64,000 bases of DNA from DATFVA01 sp963743325 (GTDB taxonomy: Bacteria > Bacteroidota > Ignavibacteria > Ignavibacteriales > Ignavibacteriaceae), in NCBI GenBank assembly GCA_963743325.1, contig CAVUOZ010000008.1:310001-374000 (forward strand). Direction: 5' to 3'. The position numbers were made by a program, and so were the translations under genes. Under the pieces are notes generated by a model. The model saw nothing but the letters and a program-made list of their open reading frames with translations. It was not told the origin of the DNA and did no database searches. The first letter of the stretch is position 1; each line of letters starts with the position of its first letter. Positions 17,416 through 26,672 of this stretch are shown piece by piece.

Positions 17416-17650
17416 TTTACTGATATGGTGGATTATTCTTAACAGATTTACAAGGAAGATTTATAATTTCACCTGAATCATATGCAGTTCACGTTCAATC
17501 TGATGTTCATTGAAAAGAATGGATTTTATGAAAAATGATAGAGAGCAACTTAGAGCAGTTTCTAAAAATTATCTAAAATTCAACGCAATGATAAAGTCAA
17601 AAGAAGAATGAACGACAGAAATAAGCACAAACCAGCACAGGCTTAAATCA

Positions 17651-19501
17651 ATGTGTCGGAAGAATAGATGGATTAAATTAATACTCCCGGTACCTATATT
17701 CAGCATTCTGATAATCTGCATATCAGAGTGCCTGATCGCTCAGGACAAAAATGTAGAACCTCAGGACACAAGTGAAGTAATGCAGGAAATTAAAGACTTT
17801 TCAGAGAAGGATAATTTTTTCTCAGGGCTCTTAAAGATGATTTTAGAAAATGATGATGAACAACAACCCGGAATTATACCCCCTGATCCGGACAGGATAA
17901 TAATCAAGAAATTCACAGGCAAAGTTATAAGGAAAATTAATATTGAGGTTCTTGACGTATTCGGGGCATCAGTAAATAATCCTGAAGATACTGTCCGTAA
18001 TTGGCTGCAGGAAACAGGAAATTCTCTTCATATTAACTCAAAAGAATGGCTAATTAAAAACAAGCTGATTTTTTCTGAAGGGCAAATATTTATTCCTTTT
18101 TACATTCAGGAAAGTGAAAGGATAATAAGACAAAGTCCTTATGTCTACGATGTCAGGATTGTTCCTCAAATGATTGAGAACAATACTGACAGCGTTGATA
18201 TCATGGTATATATTCAGGATCTATGGAGTTTTTATCCCGCCGTATCTTACAGTCCTGGCAATAAAACCGGAAGTGCATCGATCCATGATATAAACTTCCT
18301 TGGTTTCGGCAATGAATTAAAAGGTGGACTTAAATTTAGTCACGAATTTACACATAACTGGGATTGGGATGGCAGTTATACCTTTGACAACATAGGAAGG
18401 TCATTTCTTTCAGCAAATGTATATTATGAATCAGTGCCTAATTACCAAAAGTATGGGCTTAGCATTGGCAGGGATTTTTTCTCACCTATCATAGACTGGG
18501 CAGGAGGAGTCGAACAAAACTGGCAAAATACCAGATACCCCGGGATATTAGATTCATCAGGGCAGATCGAAACCATTCGGTACAACCAGCAGGATTACTG
18601 GCTGGGATACGCATTTGACTTCAGACAAATTGATTCATCTGAAGAAAATCAGAACAGATTCAATATTGCAGGAAGAGTTATGAGAAATGTTTACAGTCAG
18701 AAGCCGGAATTGGATACACTAAATATATTTCAGGATAATACATTTTATCTGGGCAGTATTGGATTTTTCAACAGAACATATTATAAGGATTACTATGTAT
18801 TCGGTTTCGGTAAAACTGAGGACATTCCGCTTGTCCAGATGATTTCATTTCTGTTCGGTTACGAAAAAGGGGCAAATTCCAACAGGCCGTACTATGGATT
18901 AAAGACCGGTTACAGCTTCCACGATTATTCTCAGGGGTATTTCTATGGAGGTTTACAATTCGGGGCATTCCGAAGCAATCAGAAATGGTTAAACCGGGCA
19001 TCCATTCTGGAGCTGTTGTATTTTTCAAATCTTAATGTTATTGGTAAATGGAAATGGAGACATTACATTGGGAGCAGGTATTCATATAGCTTTGACCCAA
19101 TCATGCCCCAGGATATACTGAACATTAATAATGAAGGAGGAATCAGGGGTTTTTCAGACAACAATTTAATGGGAACGAAAAAACTGGTACTTAATTATGA
19201 GGCTGATATTTTTGTCCCATTAAAATTCTTAGGCTTTAAATTAGCTTTTATTACTTTTGCCGATTTTGGTCTGATCTCTTCATATAATACTTCATTATTT
19301 GCGAGCAAGTTGTATCAGGGATATGGCCTCGGGTTCAAAATCAAAAATGAACATTTTATTTTTCCCGTATTTCAGTTTATGTTCGGTTTCTACCCCATAT
19401 CACCAAATGGAGAGCACTTCAATATGTTTAGTCAAAATTCATTATACTATCACTTCAACAAATTCCAAGAATTAATTCCTTCCGTTATTTCAATAGAATG
19501 A
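17651..19501 (+). CDS. Outer-membrane beta-barrel protein with POTRA-like N terminus (BamA/TamA-like)
   Basis: The 616 residues begin with a signal peptide (about 1-32). A POTRA-like region (about 95-195, IRKINIEVLDVFG, SERIIRQSPYVYDVRIVPQ, VDIMVYIQDLWS) leads to a C-terminal beta barrel of about 400 residues rich in aromatic strands (GYSFHDYSQGYFYGG). The GGIRGF motif near residue 500 is the hallmark of the Omp85 barrel lid loop. It is shorter than BamA (one to two POTRA domains), so it is an accessory Omp85 protein for outer-membrane assembly or secretion. Confidence 0.75.
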   Translation: MCRKNRWIKLILPVPIFSILIICISECLIAQDKNVEPQDTSEVMQEIKDFSEKDNFFSGLLKMILENDDEQQPGIIPPDPDRIIIKKFTGKVIRKINIEVLDVFGASVNNPEDTVRNWLQETGNSLHINSKEWLIKNKLIFSEGQIFIPFYIQESERIIRQSPYVYDVRIVPQMIENNTDSVDIMVYIQDLWSFYPAVSYSPGNKTGSASIHDINFLGFGNELKGGLKFSHEFTHNWDWDGSYTFDNIGRSFLSANVYYESVPNYQKYGLSIGRDFFSPIIDWAGGVEQNWQNTRYPGILDSSGQIETIRYNQQDYWLGYAFDFRQIDSSEENQNRFNIAGRVMRNVYSQKPELDTLNIFQDNTFYLGSIGFFNRTYYKDYYVFGFGKTEDIPLVQMISFLFGYEKGANSNRPYYGLKTGYSFHDYSQGYFYGGLQFGAFRSNQKWLNRASILELLYFSNLNVIGKWKWRHYIGSRYSYSFDPIMPQDILNINNEGGIRGFSDNNLMGTKKLVLNYEADIFVPLKFLGFKLAFITFADFGLISSYNTSLFASKLYQGYGLGFKIKNEHFIFPVFQFMFGFYPISPNGEHFNMFSQNSLYYHFNKFQELIPSVISIE

Positions 19502-19649
19502 AACCGGTATTGAAATGAACAATGTTTGATTGATATAGTGTTGGTAAATATTTCAAATCGATTTCGCCATTCATAGCAAGTATAAAAGATGCAATTTAAG
19601 TAATACAATTTCATTTATGAGCGGTAATTAACTTTAAAAAACTCATCTA

Positions 19650-19712
19650 AAGGATGTAGCTCTCTTTTCATCCTTTTGCCTTATTGTGCAATAGCATATT
19701 TCTATATATCGT
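19650..19712 (+). promoter_or_regulatory. 63-bp cassette promoter 4, before the mla genes
   Basis: AAGGATG, TAGCTCTCTTTT, CATCC, 10 bp, TTGTGC (19684-19689), 17 bp, TATCGT (19707-19712). The mlaE start is about 110 bp downstream. Confidence 0.8.
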
Positions 19713-19823
19713 GTTCAAGTAATAATCCGTCATTAATTCCGGAACGTATGATTAAAACGGACAACTTATTGGAAATTGAAGAACCGGCAGAAGTATAATT
19801 TTAATTATTTAAAGATCATTAAG

Positions 19824-20667
19824 ATGGAAGAAGTTAATCTGGAGCAGTCCCCAAATCACCAGCACCCGGAAGTAATCATCCCGGAAACGTTTTCAGAGAC
19901 TATTTCTGAGTCAGTAATTGATAAATTCTTTTTAGAAGTTTCATCGATTACAACTTTTACTTTACGCTTTTTCAAAGAAGTATTTAAACCGCCGTATGAG
20001 TTTAATGAAGTAATGAAACAATCGTTTCTGATCGGTTATAAGTCTCTTCCTTTGGTAGCTATTACGGGATTTATAATCGGACTTGTGCTTACCATTCAAT
20101 CAAGACCTACTCTGGCAAAGTTTGGAGCTGAATCGTGGTTGCCTGCAATGGTAGCAGTTTCAATTATCCGGGAAATAGGACCCGTTATAACTGCTTTAAT
20201 CTTTGCAGGAAAGGTTGGATCAGGAATTGGAGCAGAGCTGGCATCAATGAATGTTACTGAACAAATTGATGCAATGCAGGTATCAGATACCAATCCTTTT
20301 AAATATCTTGTTGTTACAAGAGTACTTTCAGCAACATTGATGCTTCCGTTATTGGTGATTTTTGCTGATGCTGTCGGTTTATTAGGATCTTTTGTCGGCG
20401 TTAACATAAAGGGAAACGTAAGTACTTATTTGTTTTTTTCGCAGATATTTCAAAGCTCTCGAATTTAATGACCTGTTCCCGGCATTCATCAAAACTTTTT
20501 TCTTTGGATTTGCAATTGGACTTATTGGAAGTTATAAAGGATATAATTCAAATAAAGGAACAGAAGGAGTTGGAAAAGCCGCAAACTCAGCCGTTGTATT
20601 CGCATCATTAATGGTTTTTATAATAGATATGATAGCAGTACAAATTACAAGTTTGCTTCAAAACTAA
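19824..20667 (+). pseudogene. mlaE: MlaE-type lipid ABC permease, single frameshift
   Basis: The gene starts at ATG 19824 (EEVNLEQSPN). MlaE-family permease motifs follow: FIIGLVLTIQSRPTLAKFGAE, REIGPVITALIFAGKVGSG, ELASMNVTEQIDAM. The frame breaks at 20468, but the missing C-terminal part (ALEFNDLFPAFIKTFFFGF to ITSLLQN) continues one frame over to TAA 20665-20667. Removing one A near 20456 (CAAAG to CAAG) restores an intact protein of about 280 residues. The system moves phospholipids between membranes. The break may be a true inactivation or a base-calling error. Confidence 0.82.
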
Positions 20668-20756
20668 ATTGAGTAGTTAGAAAAATGCCTGAGTAATACA
20701 ACTTATATTGAAACTGAAAATGACCATTAAACAGAACGATCGCTGTTGTCGTTGAG

Positions 20757-21467
20757 ATGGAACATCTTAAGAAATCTTTTGGGAATAATCAGGTCTTGCG
20801 GGATATTAATCTGGTGATTAATAAGGGAGAAAACCTCGTAATACTTGGACAATCCGGAACCGGTAAATCAGTGCTTATTAAATGTATTGTCGGATTGGTT
20901 GAAATTGATGAGGGTAAGCTTTTTATACTTGGACAGAATATTTCTGAACTCAAGAATAAAGAGCTGATTGAAATACAAAAAAAGATAGGTTTCCTTTTTC
21001 AAAGCGGTGCTTTGTATGATTCGATGACTGTCAGAGAAAATCTTGAATTCCCGCTTAGAAGACAATTACGTTCAATACCTAAAGAAAAAATAAACTCGCT
21101 GATAAAAGAAGCATTAAACAATGTAGGACTTTCTGATGCAATTGATAAAACGCCCTCTGAGCTTTCCGGCGGTATGCGTAAAAGATTAGGTTTAGCCCGA
21201 ACATTGATTTTAAAACCCGAGATAATGCTTTATGATGAACCTACAACCGGGCTGGATCCTATAACATCAAAAGAAATAAGTAATCTCATTCTGGAAGTAC
21301 AAAAAAAATATAATACTACTTCCATCATAATCACGCACGATATTGAATGCACCAGACTCACTGCAAATCGAATCATAGTAATTAAAGATGGAGTGTGCGC
21401 AGCAGAAGGAACATACAACGATCTTGAGAATTCCGCAGATCCATGGATAAGATCATTTTTTGAATAA
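20757..21467 (+). CDS. mlaF: MlaF-type ABC transporter ATPase
   Basis: The 236 residues include Walker A GQSGTGKS, signature LSGGMRKR, Walker B IMLYDEPTTGLDP and the switch His in ITHD, with the MlaF-type insert around FQSGALYDSMTVRENL. The start ATG 20757 gives MEHLKKSFGNN, slightly short of the usual N terminus. The preceding codons in frame (IAVVVE) look coding, so a few residues may be lost to another frameshift near 20745. It is the middle gene of an mlaE-mlaF-mlaD operon behind cassette 4. Confidence 0.88.
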   Translation: MEHLKKSFGNNQVLRDINLVINKGENLVILGQSGTGKSVLIKCIVGLVEIDEGKLFILGQNISELKNKELIEIQKKIGFLFQSGALYDSMTVRENLEFPLRRQLRSIPKEKINSLIKEALNNVGLSDAIDKTPSELSGGMRKRLGLARTLILKPEIMLYDEPTTGLDPITSKEISNLILEVQKKYNTTSIIITHDIECTRLTANRIIVIKDGVCAAEGTYNDLENSADPWIRSFFE

Positions 21468-21497
21468 TAAATCAGAAAAATTATAAGAGTAAATCAA

Positions 21498-22374
21498 ATG
21501 AAAAAAAATACAGGAAACAAAATCAAGCTGGGAATATTTATTTCTCTCGGAATAGTGCGTATTCATTCTTAGGAATATATTTTGTCGGTGAGAGGCAGCA
21601 ATTATTCAGAAGCACTTTTCGCTTAAGCGGAGTATTCAAAGATGTTGCCGGACTTCAGGCAGGAAATAACGTACGGTTCTCAGGAGTAAATGTGGGAACT
21701 GTAGAAAATATAAGTATTATTAGTGATACTTCAGTCAGAGTAGAAATATTAATTGATGAAAGCCACAAGAAAGTTTATAAAGAAAGATGCGGTTGCAAGT
21801 ATTGGTTCGGAAGGTCTTATGGGAAATAAAATTTTAATTATAAATCCCGGAACCGGCGGAAAAATGAATATAGAAAACAACGATGTTATCGGAACAATCC
21901 CAGCCGATTGATATGGATGATATTATGAACTCATTAAAAACAACTATTGATAATACATCCGATATCACGGGAAATTTGTCAAAGATTACAACAAATATAG
22001 AATCAGGAAACGGAACAATTGGAAGACTGATGATGGATAAAACGTGGAGAGAAAATTTTGATTCTACTATTATTAATTTAAAAGGCGGTTCAGCCGGATT
22101 TAGAGCGCTTATGGATAAGTCGAATGACGTAGACGAAATTCTGGTATCACTAAAATCCACTATGGAAAACACATCCAATATCACCAGAGATCTGGCAACG
22201 ATTGTAGGCAATATACAATCAGGGGAAGGAGCACTGGGAAAACTTTTGATGGATAAATCAGCGGCACAAAATGTCGATTCAACTTTTATCAATTTGAAAA
22301 ACGGTACGGCCGGATTAAAAATACTTATGGAGAGGGCAAAATACAGCTGGCTGCTGTGGGGCTGGGATCAATAG
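21498..22374 (+). pseudogene. mlaD: MlaD-type substrate-binding protein, several frameshifts
   Basis: The start codon and membrane anchor (GNKIKLGIFISLGI) break at about 21560. The MCE core continues in another frame (GVFKDVAGLQAGNNVRFSGV, VGTVENISI), shifts again near 21760-21790 (DAVASIGSEGLMGNKI) and a third time near 21897 (QPIDMDDIMNSLKTTIDNT). The C-terminal helical repeats (ESGNGTIGRLMMDKTW and QSGEGALGKLLMDKSA) are intact. At least three indels in 900 bp point to decay or poor sequence. If corrected it is a complete periplasmic MlaD partner of mlaE/mlaF. Confidence 0.82.
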
Positions 22375-22470
22375 AATACATTCATTCAATCTTCTACTGA
22401 TATAATCTTTGAACTATCAGTGACAATTTTTTATTTTTAATACGTAAATTTTTGATATATTCAAAAAGAA

Positions 22471-23163
22471 ATGAGAAAAATCAAAATATTACTTATTGAA
22501 GATAATCGACTTCTACGTGAAGGCATTTCTGCCTTGCTTAAAAAACAGCCCGATATGAATGTCGTTACCACTGTTGGAAATGGGGAAAACATTCTGGTTC
22601 TTATTGGTAAGCTCAATCCAGATATAGTTCTTATCGATCTCGGTTTACGAAATCAAAACAGTTTGCAAGTTGTAAAATTGACCAAGCAGCATTTTCAGGA
22701 AACCAAAATAATTGTAATGGATCTTATCCCCCTTCAGGCTGATGTTTTTGAATTTGTACAGGCAGGGGTATCGGGATTTATACTTAAAGATGCAAATGTG
22801 AACGATTTCCTTAAGACTATCCGGTCTGTGGCTGAAGGTTTCAAAGTGCTGCCCCCTAATTTAACCGGATCACTTTTTTCACAGATTGTTGAACACGCTG
22901 TAAACAGTCCAAATTCATCAGTTCTAATGGAGTCAGTTCGAATGACTAAACGGGAACGGCAGGTAATAGAATTAGTCTCGGAAGGTCATTCCAATAAAGA
23001 AATTGCCCAAGAACTACATCTATCTTCATATACCATAAAAAGTCACGTGCATAATATTCTTGAAAAGCTTGCTCTGAGTACAAGGGTACAAATTGCCAAA
23101 TTTGCACACGATTCACGAAAAGCAGAATTGGCGGCTGACAACGCCTTCTTATTCGATGATTAG
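22471..23163 (+). CDS. NarL/FixJ-type response regulator 2 (atypical receiver)
   Basis: The 230 residues have the same layout as the regulator at 13373: E10-D11, D56, K106, and Asp in place of the switch Thr (D84), then a LuxR HTH. From KIIVMDL onward only four residues differ from regulator 1, while the first 78 differ at about a third of positions. The PAS/HisKA_2 kinase follows at 23467, the natural partner. No cassette lies in front of it, so it may be constitutively expressed. Confidence 0.88.
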   Translation: MRKIKILLIEDNRLLREGISALLKKQPDMNVVTTVGNGENILVLIGKLNPDIVLIDLGLRNQNSLQVVKLTKQHFQETKIIVMDLIPLQADVFEFVQAGVSGFILKDANVNDFLKTIRSVAEGFKVLPPNLTGSLFSQIVEHAVNSPNSSVLMESVRMTKRERQVIELVSEGHSNKEIAQELHLSSYTIKSHVHNILEKLALSTRVQIAKFAHDSRKAELAADNAFLFDD

Positions 23164-23175
23164 ATATCTCATCCC

Positions 23176-23238
23176 AATGAAGTAATCCTTTTTTCATCCC
23201 AAAGAACTATTTATTTACAATCTTTCTTTTTATATCTA
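23176..23238 (+). promoter_or_regulatory. 63-bp cassette promoter 5 (degenerate), before the kinase
   Basis: AATGAAG, TAATCCTTTTTT, CATCC, 10 bp, TTTATT (23210-23215), 17 bp, TATCTA (23233-23238). The left arm is lost, but the interior and spacing persist. A weaker homologous stretch (AAGTAATTCTGTCTTATCCC) follows regulator 1 at 14083-14102. The remaining 230 bp up to the kinase contain nothing else. Confidence 0.5.
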
Positions 23239-23466
23239 CTAAATGTCAATTCATATAATTACTTATAGGTGTTTATTACGCAAAGGCAATTGGATTGTTC
23301 AAAAAAATCCATCCGACTAATCCTGAAAGAAATAATGATAATTTAAAATTATCGGCTGAAGTGAATTCTATATGCTGACCGAAAATTCTCGATTGACTTT
23401 AATGGATATTATAATTTGTTATAGTCAAAAAAGCTAATCATTGAACAATTATTTATTGAGGCGAAA

Positions 23467-24447
23467 ATGAAGCTATATGAAAATCAGTACAGGAGACTTT
23501 TTGAATCCGCTAAAGACGGGATATTAATTCTTAATGCTGATACCGGGATGATCCTTGATGTTAACCCATTCTTAACTGAGATGTTGGGTTATTCAAAAAA
23601 AAGGTTTCTTACAAAAAATATTTGGGATATAAGTGCTTTCAAAAATATAGATTATTCAAAGAAACTGTATAAAGAATTACAGGAAAAAGAATATGTCCGC
23701 TATGAAGATATCCCGCTGGAAGCTTCTGATGGAAGTCTGATAGATGTAGAATTTGTGAGTAATGTTTATTTGGTAGATAATGAAAAAGTAATCCAATGTA
23801 ATGTTCGGGACATTACAAACCGGAAGCAAAAAGAAAGAACACTTGAAGAGGATATTAAAGAAAAAGATGCTTTAATTAAAGAAATCCAACATAGGACTAT
23901 AAACAGTTTAAACATAATTGTAAGTCTGATTAAACTTAGAGGTGATATGGTCGATTCTGAAGAAACAAAATTGATTCTTGCTGATTTGGAAACAAAAATA
24001 AATTCGATCACAGATTTATACTCTTTACTGTCTGAGTTCAATACTTTTTATGATGTTAAGGTTAATTTGTATTGTGATAAAATAATCAAAAGAATGTCTG
24101 AATTATCAAATAAAATAGTAATCAATAAAAACATCCCGGAAATAATTGTTTCAAACAAAAAGGCATCTACAATAGGAATGATTCTAGTTGAACTTTTATT
24201 CAACGCCATCAAATATGCATTTCCAGGATCCCAAAAAGGAGTAATCGAAGTAACTTTAAAAAGTACAAATAACCGGATATCACTTATTGTTCAGGATAAC
24301 GGCATTGGTTTACCTGATAATTTTGATATCACCAAACTTAAAAGTTTAGGGCTTGATCTTGTAAGTTTAATGGTAAATCAGCTTGAAGGTACAATTACGT
24401 TTGATTCGGGAAAAGGAACAAAAATTATTATTGAATTTCCTGTATGA
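23467..24447 (+). CDS. PAS-domain histidine kinase, HisKA_2 type
   Basis: The 326 residues comprise one PAS domain (about 8-115, FESAKDGILILNADTGMILDV), a HisKA_2 dimerisation box with H142 (KEIQHRTINSLNIIVSLI) and a HATPase_c domain (N box ELLFNAIKYAF, G box DNGIGLP). There is no membrane segment, so the kinase senses a cytoplasmic signal. It sits 300 bp after regulator 2, the likely phosphorylation partner. The usual RVKNNL after the His reads RTINSL, a mild change. A tail of a second copy remains at 14156. Confidence 0.9.
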   Translation: MKLYENQYRRLFESAKDGILILNADTGMILDVNPFLTEMLGYSKKRFLTKNIWDISAFKNIDYSKKLYKELQEKEYVRYEDIPLEASDGSLIDVEFVSNVYLVDNEKVIQCNVRDITNRKQKERTLEEDIKEKDALIKEIQHRTINSLNIIVSLIKLRGDMVDSEETKLILADLETKINSITDLYSLLSEFNTFYDVKVNLYCDKIIKRMSELSNKIVINKNIPEIIVSNKKASTIGMILVELLFNAIKYAFPGSQKGVIEVTLKSTNNRISLIVQDNGIGLPDNFDITKLKSLGLDLVSLMVNQLEGTITFDSGKGTKIIIEFPV

Positions 24448-24499
24448 AATTACCTCTTCAAAACATAACGTTAATTTTCCGGAAAAATCAGGCACATCC

Positions 24500-24563
24500 A
24501 AAGATGTAATGCCTTTTTCATCCTTTCGCTCTATTGCTTTTACTGTACAAATCAGCGTAATCT
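24500..24563 (+). promoter_or_regulatory. 63-bp cassette promoter 6 (18-bp spacer)
   Basis: AAAGATG, TAATGCCTTTTT, CATCC, 10 bp, TTGCTT (24534-24539), 18 bp, TAATCT (24558-24563). It lies 26 bp before the ATG at 24590, the shortest leader of the set. Sequence upstream of the dyad (CCGGAAAAATCAGGC) is shared with the site before the kaiC-like gene. Confidence 0.78.
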
Positions 24564-24589
24564 AATGTTGAAAATAAAAAGGAAAAACA

Positions 24590-24961
24590 ATGAAAAATCT
24601 AATTTTAATATTAATACTATCAGTTCCATTTTCATTATTCGCACAGAGTAAAGTAGAAGCAGGCAGTACAACTGCTGGTGAGCAAACCGATCTCTGGATG
24701 AATAAAATTTCATCGGATTCTGAAATGCGCAGTAGTATGATGAATATGATGATGGTGAAAACAAGCGGCAATGAACAAGAAATGATGAAGCTAGTAAATA
24801 CCATACTGGACAATCCTGAAATGAATAAAATGATCATTTCTGAAAATAATGTGAGAACACTGACAGGAGGTAATCCTATAGATCCGGAAGCGCGCGGAAT
24901 GGCGGGTGATAATGTAAAGACGAAGGAAATGATGAAAGTAAAACCGGTTCCTAAAAAATAA
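24590..24961 (+). CDS. Met-rich secreted protein of unknown function
   Basis: The 123 residues start with a signal peptide (cut near LFAQ). The mature part is rich in methionine (SSMMNMMMVKTSGN, EMMKLVNTI, NKMII), then a polar tail. Met clusters in periplasmic proteins can bind copper(I) or mediate packing, but no copper motif is certain. It is the first gene after cassette 6, with AAAGGAAAAACA before the start. Confidence 0.6.
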   Translation: MKNLILILILSVPFSLFAQSKVEAGSTTAGEQTDLWMNKISSDSEMRSSMMNMMMVKTSGNEQEMMKLVNTILDNPEMNKMIISENNVRTLTGGNPIDPEARGMAGDNVKTKEMMKVKPVPKK

Positions 24962-25023
24962 TATTTTTAACACAGTATTTGGTCATGTAGAATAGTAAGA
25001 AATGATCAAAATAAAGGAGCAAA

Positions 25024-25524
25024 ATGCGTTATTTTTTGATAATAAATGCAGCATTTTTTTTATGGAGCGTATCAAACATTTCTAATGCACAAGTAAGTGC
25101 TAATCCTAAGGTTAATCTGGATAGTCAACCGGCCTGGGGTCCGGCTGGTTATGATTATGTTGAATATTATTTTTTACCGGCTATAAATGTCTACTACTAT
25201 GTCCCTCAACATGGTTATTACTATTACACGAAAAGGCAATGGTTTTACAGCTCATCTTTACCATCTTTATATAGTAATTATGACTTTTATAATTCATATA
25301 AAATAGTAATGAATGAGCGGGCACCGTGGCGGAATAATGAAACCCACATAGAAAAATATTCCTCATATAAAGGTCGTCACGATCAGCCGCTAATCCGGGA
25401 CACCAGGGATACTAAATACTCTGTAAACAAAAACCATCCGGAACATAATAATCGGCTTGAGCAACAGAACGATAATAACGGTAACGACAAGTCTAATCAG
25501 CAGAATAATAATCAGGACAAGTGA
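25024..25524 (+). CDS. Tyr-rich secreted protein, copy 1
   Basis: The 166 residues comprise a signal peptide (cut near SNAQ), a Tyr/Pro-rich domain (SQPAWGPAGYDYVEYYFLP, VYYYVPQHGYYYY), a basic stretch (KGRHDQPLIRDTRDTKY) and a low-complexity Asn/Gln tail. It is a tandem paralogue of the gene at 25825 and is related in style to the DUF6600 protein at 26673. Function unknown; an extracellular or cell-surface role is likely. AAAGGAG precedes the ATG. Confidence 0.68.
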   Translation: MRYFLIINAAFFLWSVSNISNAQVSANPKVNLDSQPAWGPAGYDYVEYYFLPAINVYYYVPQHGYYYYTKRQWFYSSSLPSLYSNYDFYNSYKIVMNERAPWRNNETHIEKYSSYKGRHDQPLIRDTRDTKYSVNKNHPEHNNRLEQQNDNNGNDKSNQQNNNQDK

Positions 25525-25701
25525 ACTAAAGCAGGGGCAAATGAGAATTGCAGCTGAATTAATAAATTTCAAAACTGAACTAATAAGAGACTGAAGCATT
25601 AATTTCTCAAGCCAGGGATTAATCCCTTTATCTCTACACAAATAAATTGTTTGCAGCCGTGATTATATAATTATCCCATTAGACATCAGACCCTTCTCTC
25701 A

Positions 25702-25764
25702 AAAGATGTAGTTCCTTTTTCATCCCTTTGCCCGATTGAATTATCAGTTTTAAGGGTTTAACTT
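25702..25764 (+). promoter_or_regulatory. 63-bp cassette promoter 7 (consensus copy)
   Basis: AAAGATG (25702-25708), TAGTTCCTTTTT, CATCC, 10 bp CTTTGCCCGA, TTGAAT (25736-25741), 17 bp, TAACTT (25759-25764). This is the copy closest to consensus. It lies in the 300-bp gap between the two Tyr-rich genes. Confidence 0.85.
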
Positions 25765-25824
25765 TTTTTAGTTAAAAAACCAGAGATAACTGGACGAAAA
25801 TTGCATAAAAAAAGGAGAAACATT

Positions 25825-26343
25825 ATGCGTTATTTTTTTGTATTAATCGCAGCACTTTTTTTGTGGGGCGTTTCAAGCACTACGAATGCACAAGTAAGTG
25901 TTAGTCTAAACTTCAATCTGGATAGTCAACCAGCCTGGGGTCCCACCGGTTATGACTATGTCGAATATTATTATTTGCCGGATATAGATGTTTATTACTA
26001 TGTCCCCCAGCATCGATATTATTATTACAACAATGGGTATTGGATTCACAGCTCAGCATTACCATCGCGATATAATCATTATGATTTTTATAATTCTTAT
26101 AAGGTTGTAGTGAATGAGCGGGAACCGTGGCGGAATGATCAAAACTACAGAGAAAAATATTCCTCATATAAAGGTCGTCACGATCAGCAGCCGATTCGTG
26201 ATAGCCGGGATTCCAAATATTTTGTAAACAAATATCATCCTGAGCATAACAACTGGGTTAAGCAACAAGAGAAAGAAAAGAATAATTCTAATAAGCAAAA
26301 CAATAATAGTGGTAAACACAATAACGGCAACGGTAAAAAATAA
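25825..26343 (+). CDS. Tyr-rich secreted protein, copy 2
   Basis: I start at ATG 25825, eight codons inside the longer frame, because AAAGGAG lies at the right distance. The 172 residues align along their full length with the protein at 25024 (SQPAWGPTGYDYVEYYYLP, VYYYVPQHRYYYYNNGYW, YSSYKGRHDQQPIRDSRD), with a Lys/Asn tail. The similarity continues into the 3' flank (TTAATTTCTCAAGCC, TTATCTCTACA) and the next cassette, so a whole promoter-gene unit was duplicated. Confidence 0.7.
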   Translation: MRYFFVLIAALFLWGVSSTTNAQVSVSLNFNLDSQPAWGPTGYDYVEYYYLPDIDVYYYVPQHRYYYYNNGYWIHSSALPSRYNHYDFYNSYKVVVNEREPWRNDQNYREKYSSYKGRHDQQPIRDSRDSKYFVNKYHPEHNNWVKQQEKEKNNSNKQNNNSGKHNNGNGKK

Positions 26344-26370
26344 CTGAAGTAAATAATTAAAAAAATGAAA

Positions 26371-26413
26371 AACCGGTTTTGATTTGACTGTATTATTACA
26401 TTTCAAAACCGGT
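26371..26413 (+). terminator. Hairpin after Tyr-rich copy 2
   Basis: AACCGGTTTTGA (26371-26382) pairs with TCAAAACCGGT (26403-26413) around a 20-nt AT-rich loop. It lies 27 bp after the stop codon, with an A-run before it and no long T-run after it. It is likely a terminator or mRNA end structure. Confidence 0.5.
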
Positions 26414-26535
26414 ATGATAAGAAGACAGAGCTATTAATTTCTCAAGCCGGGGATTAATTCTTTTATCTCTACATAAATTAAATATTTGCATCTACGTTTA
26501 TATAATTAATCTTATAAACACCATCTCCTCACTCA

Positions 26536-26598
26536 AAAGATGTAATCCCTTTTTCATCCTTTCGCTCGATTGTCAGGCTTTACACATGTTCATATATT
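26536..26598 (+). promoter_or_regulatory. 63-bp cassette promoter 8, before DUF6600 gene
   Basis: AAAGATG, TAATCCCTTTTT, CATCC, 10 bp, TTGTCA (26570-26575), 17 bp, TATATT (26593-26598). The target ATG is at 26673. Confidence 0.85.
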
Positions 26599-26672
26599 TC
26601 AATCAGAAGTGAGTTGGATGATTTTAAAGTATTTTATAAATGAAATGTATTAAAGATAAAACAGGACCTAAC

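Noticed and set aside
17528..17611. 27-codon frame starting MKNDREQLRAVSKNYLKF
   Set aside because: No ribosome site and no conserved features. It lies in the leader of the Omp85-like gene.
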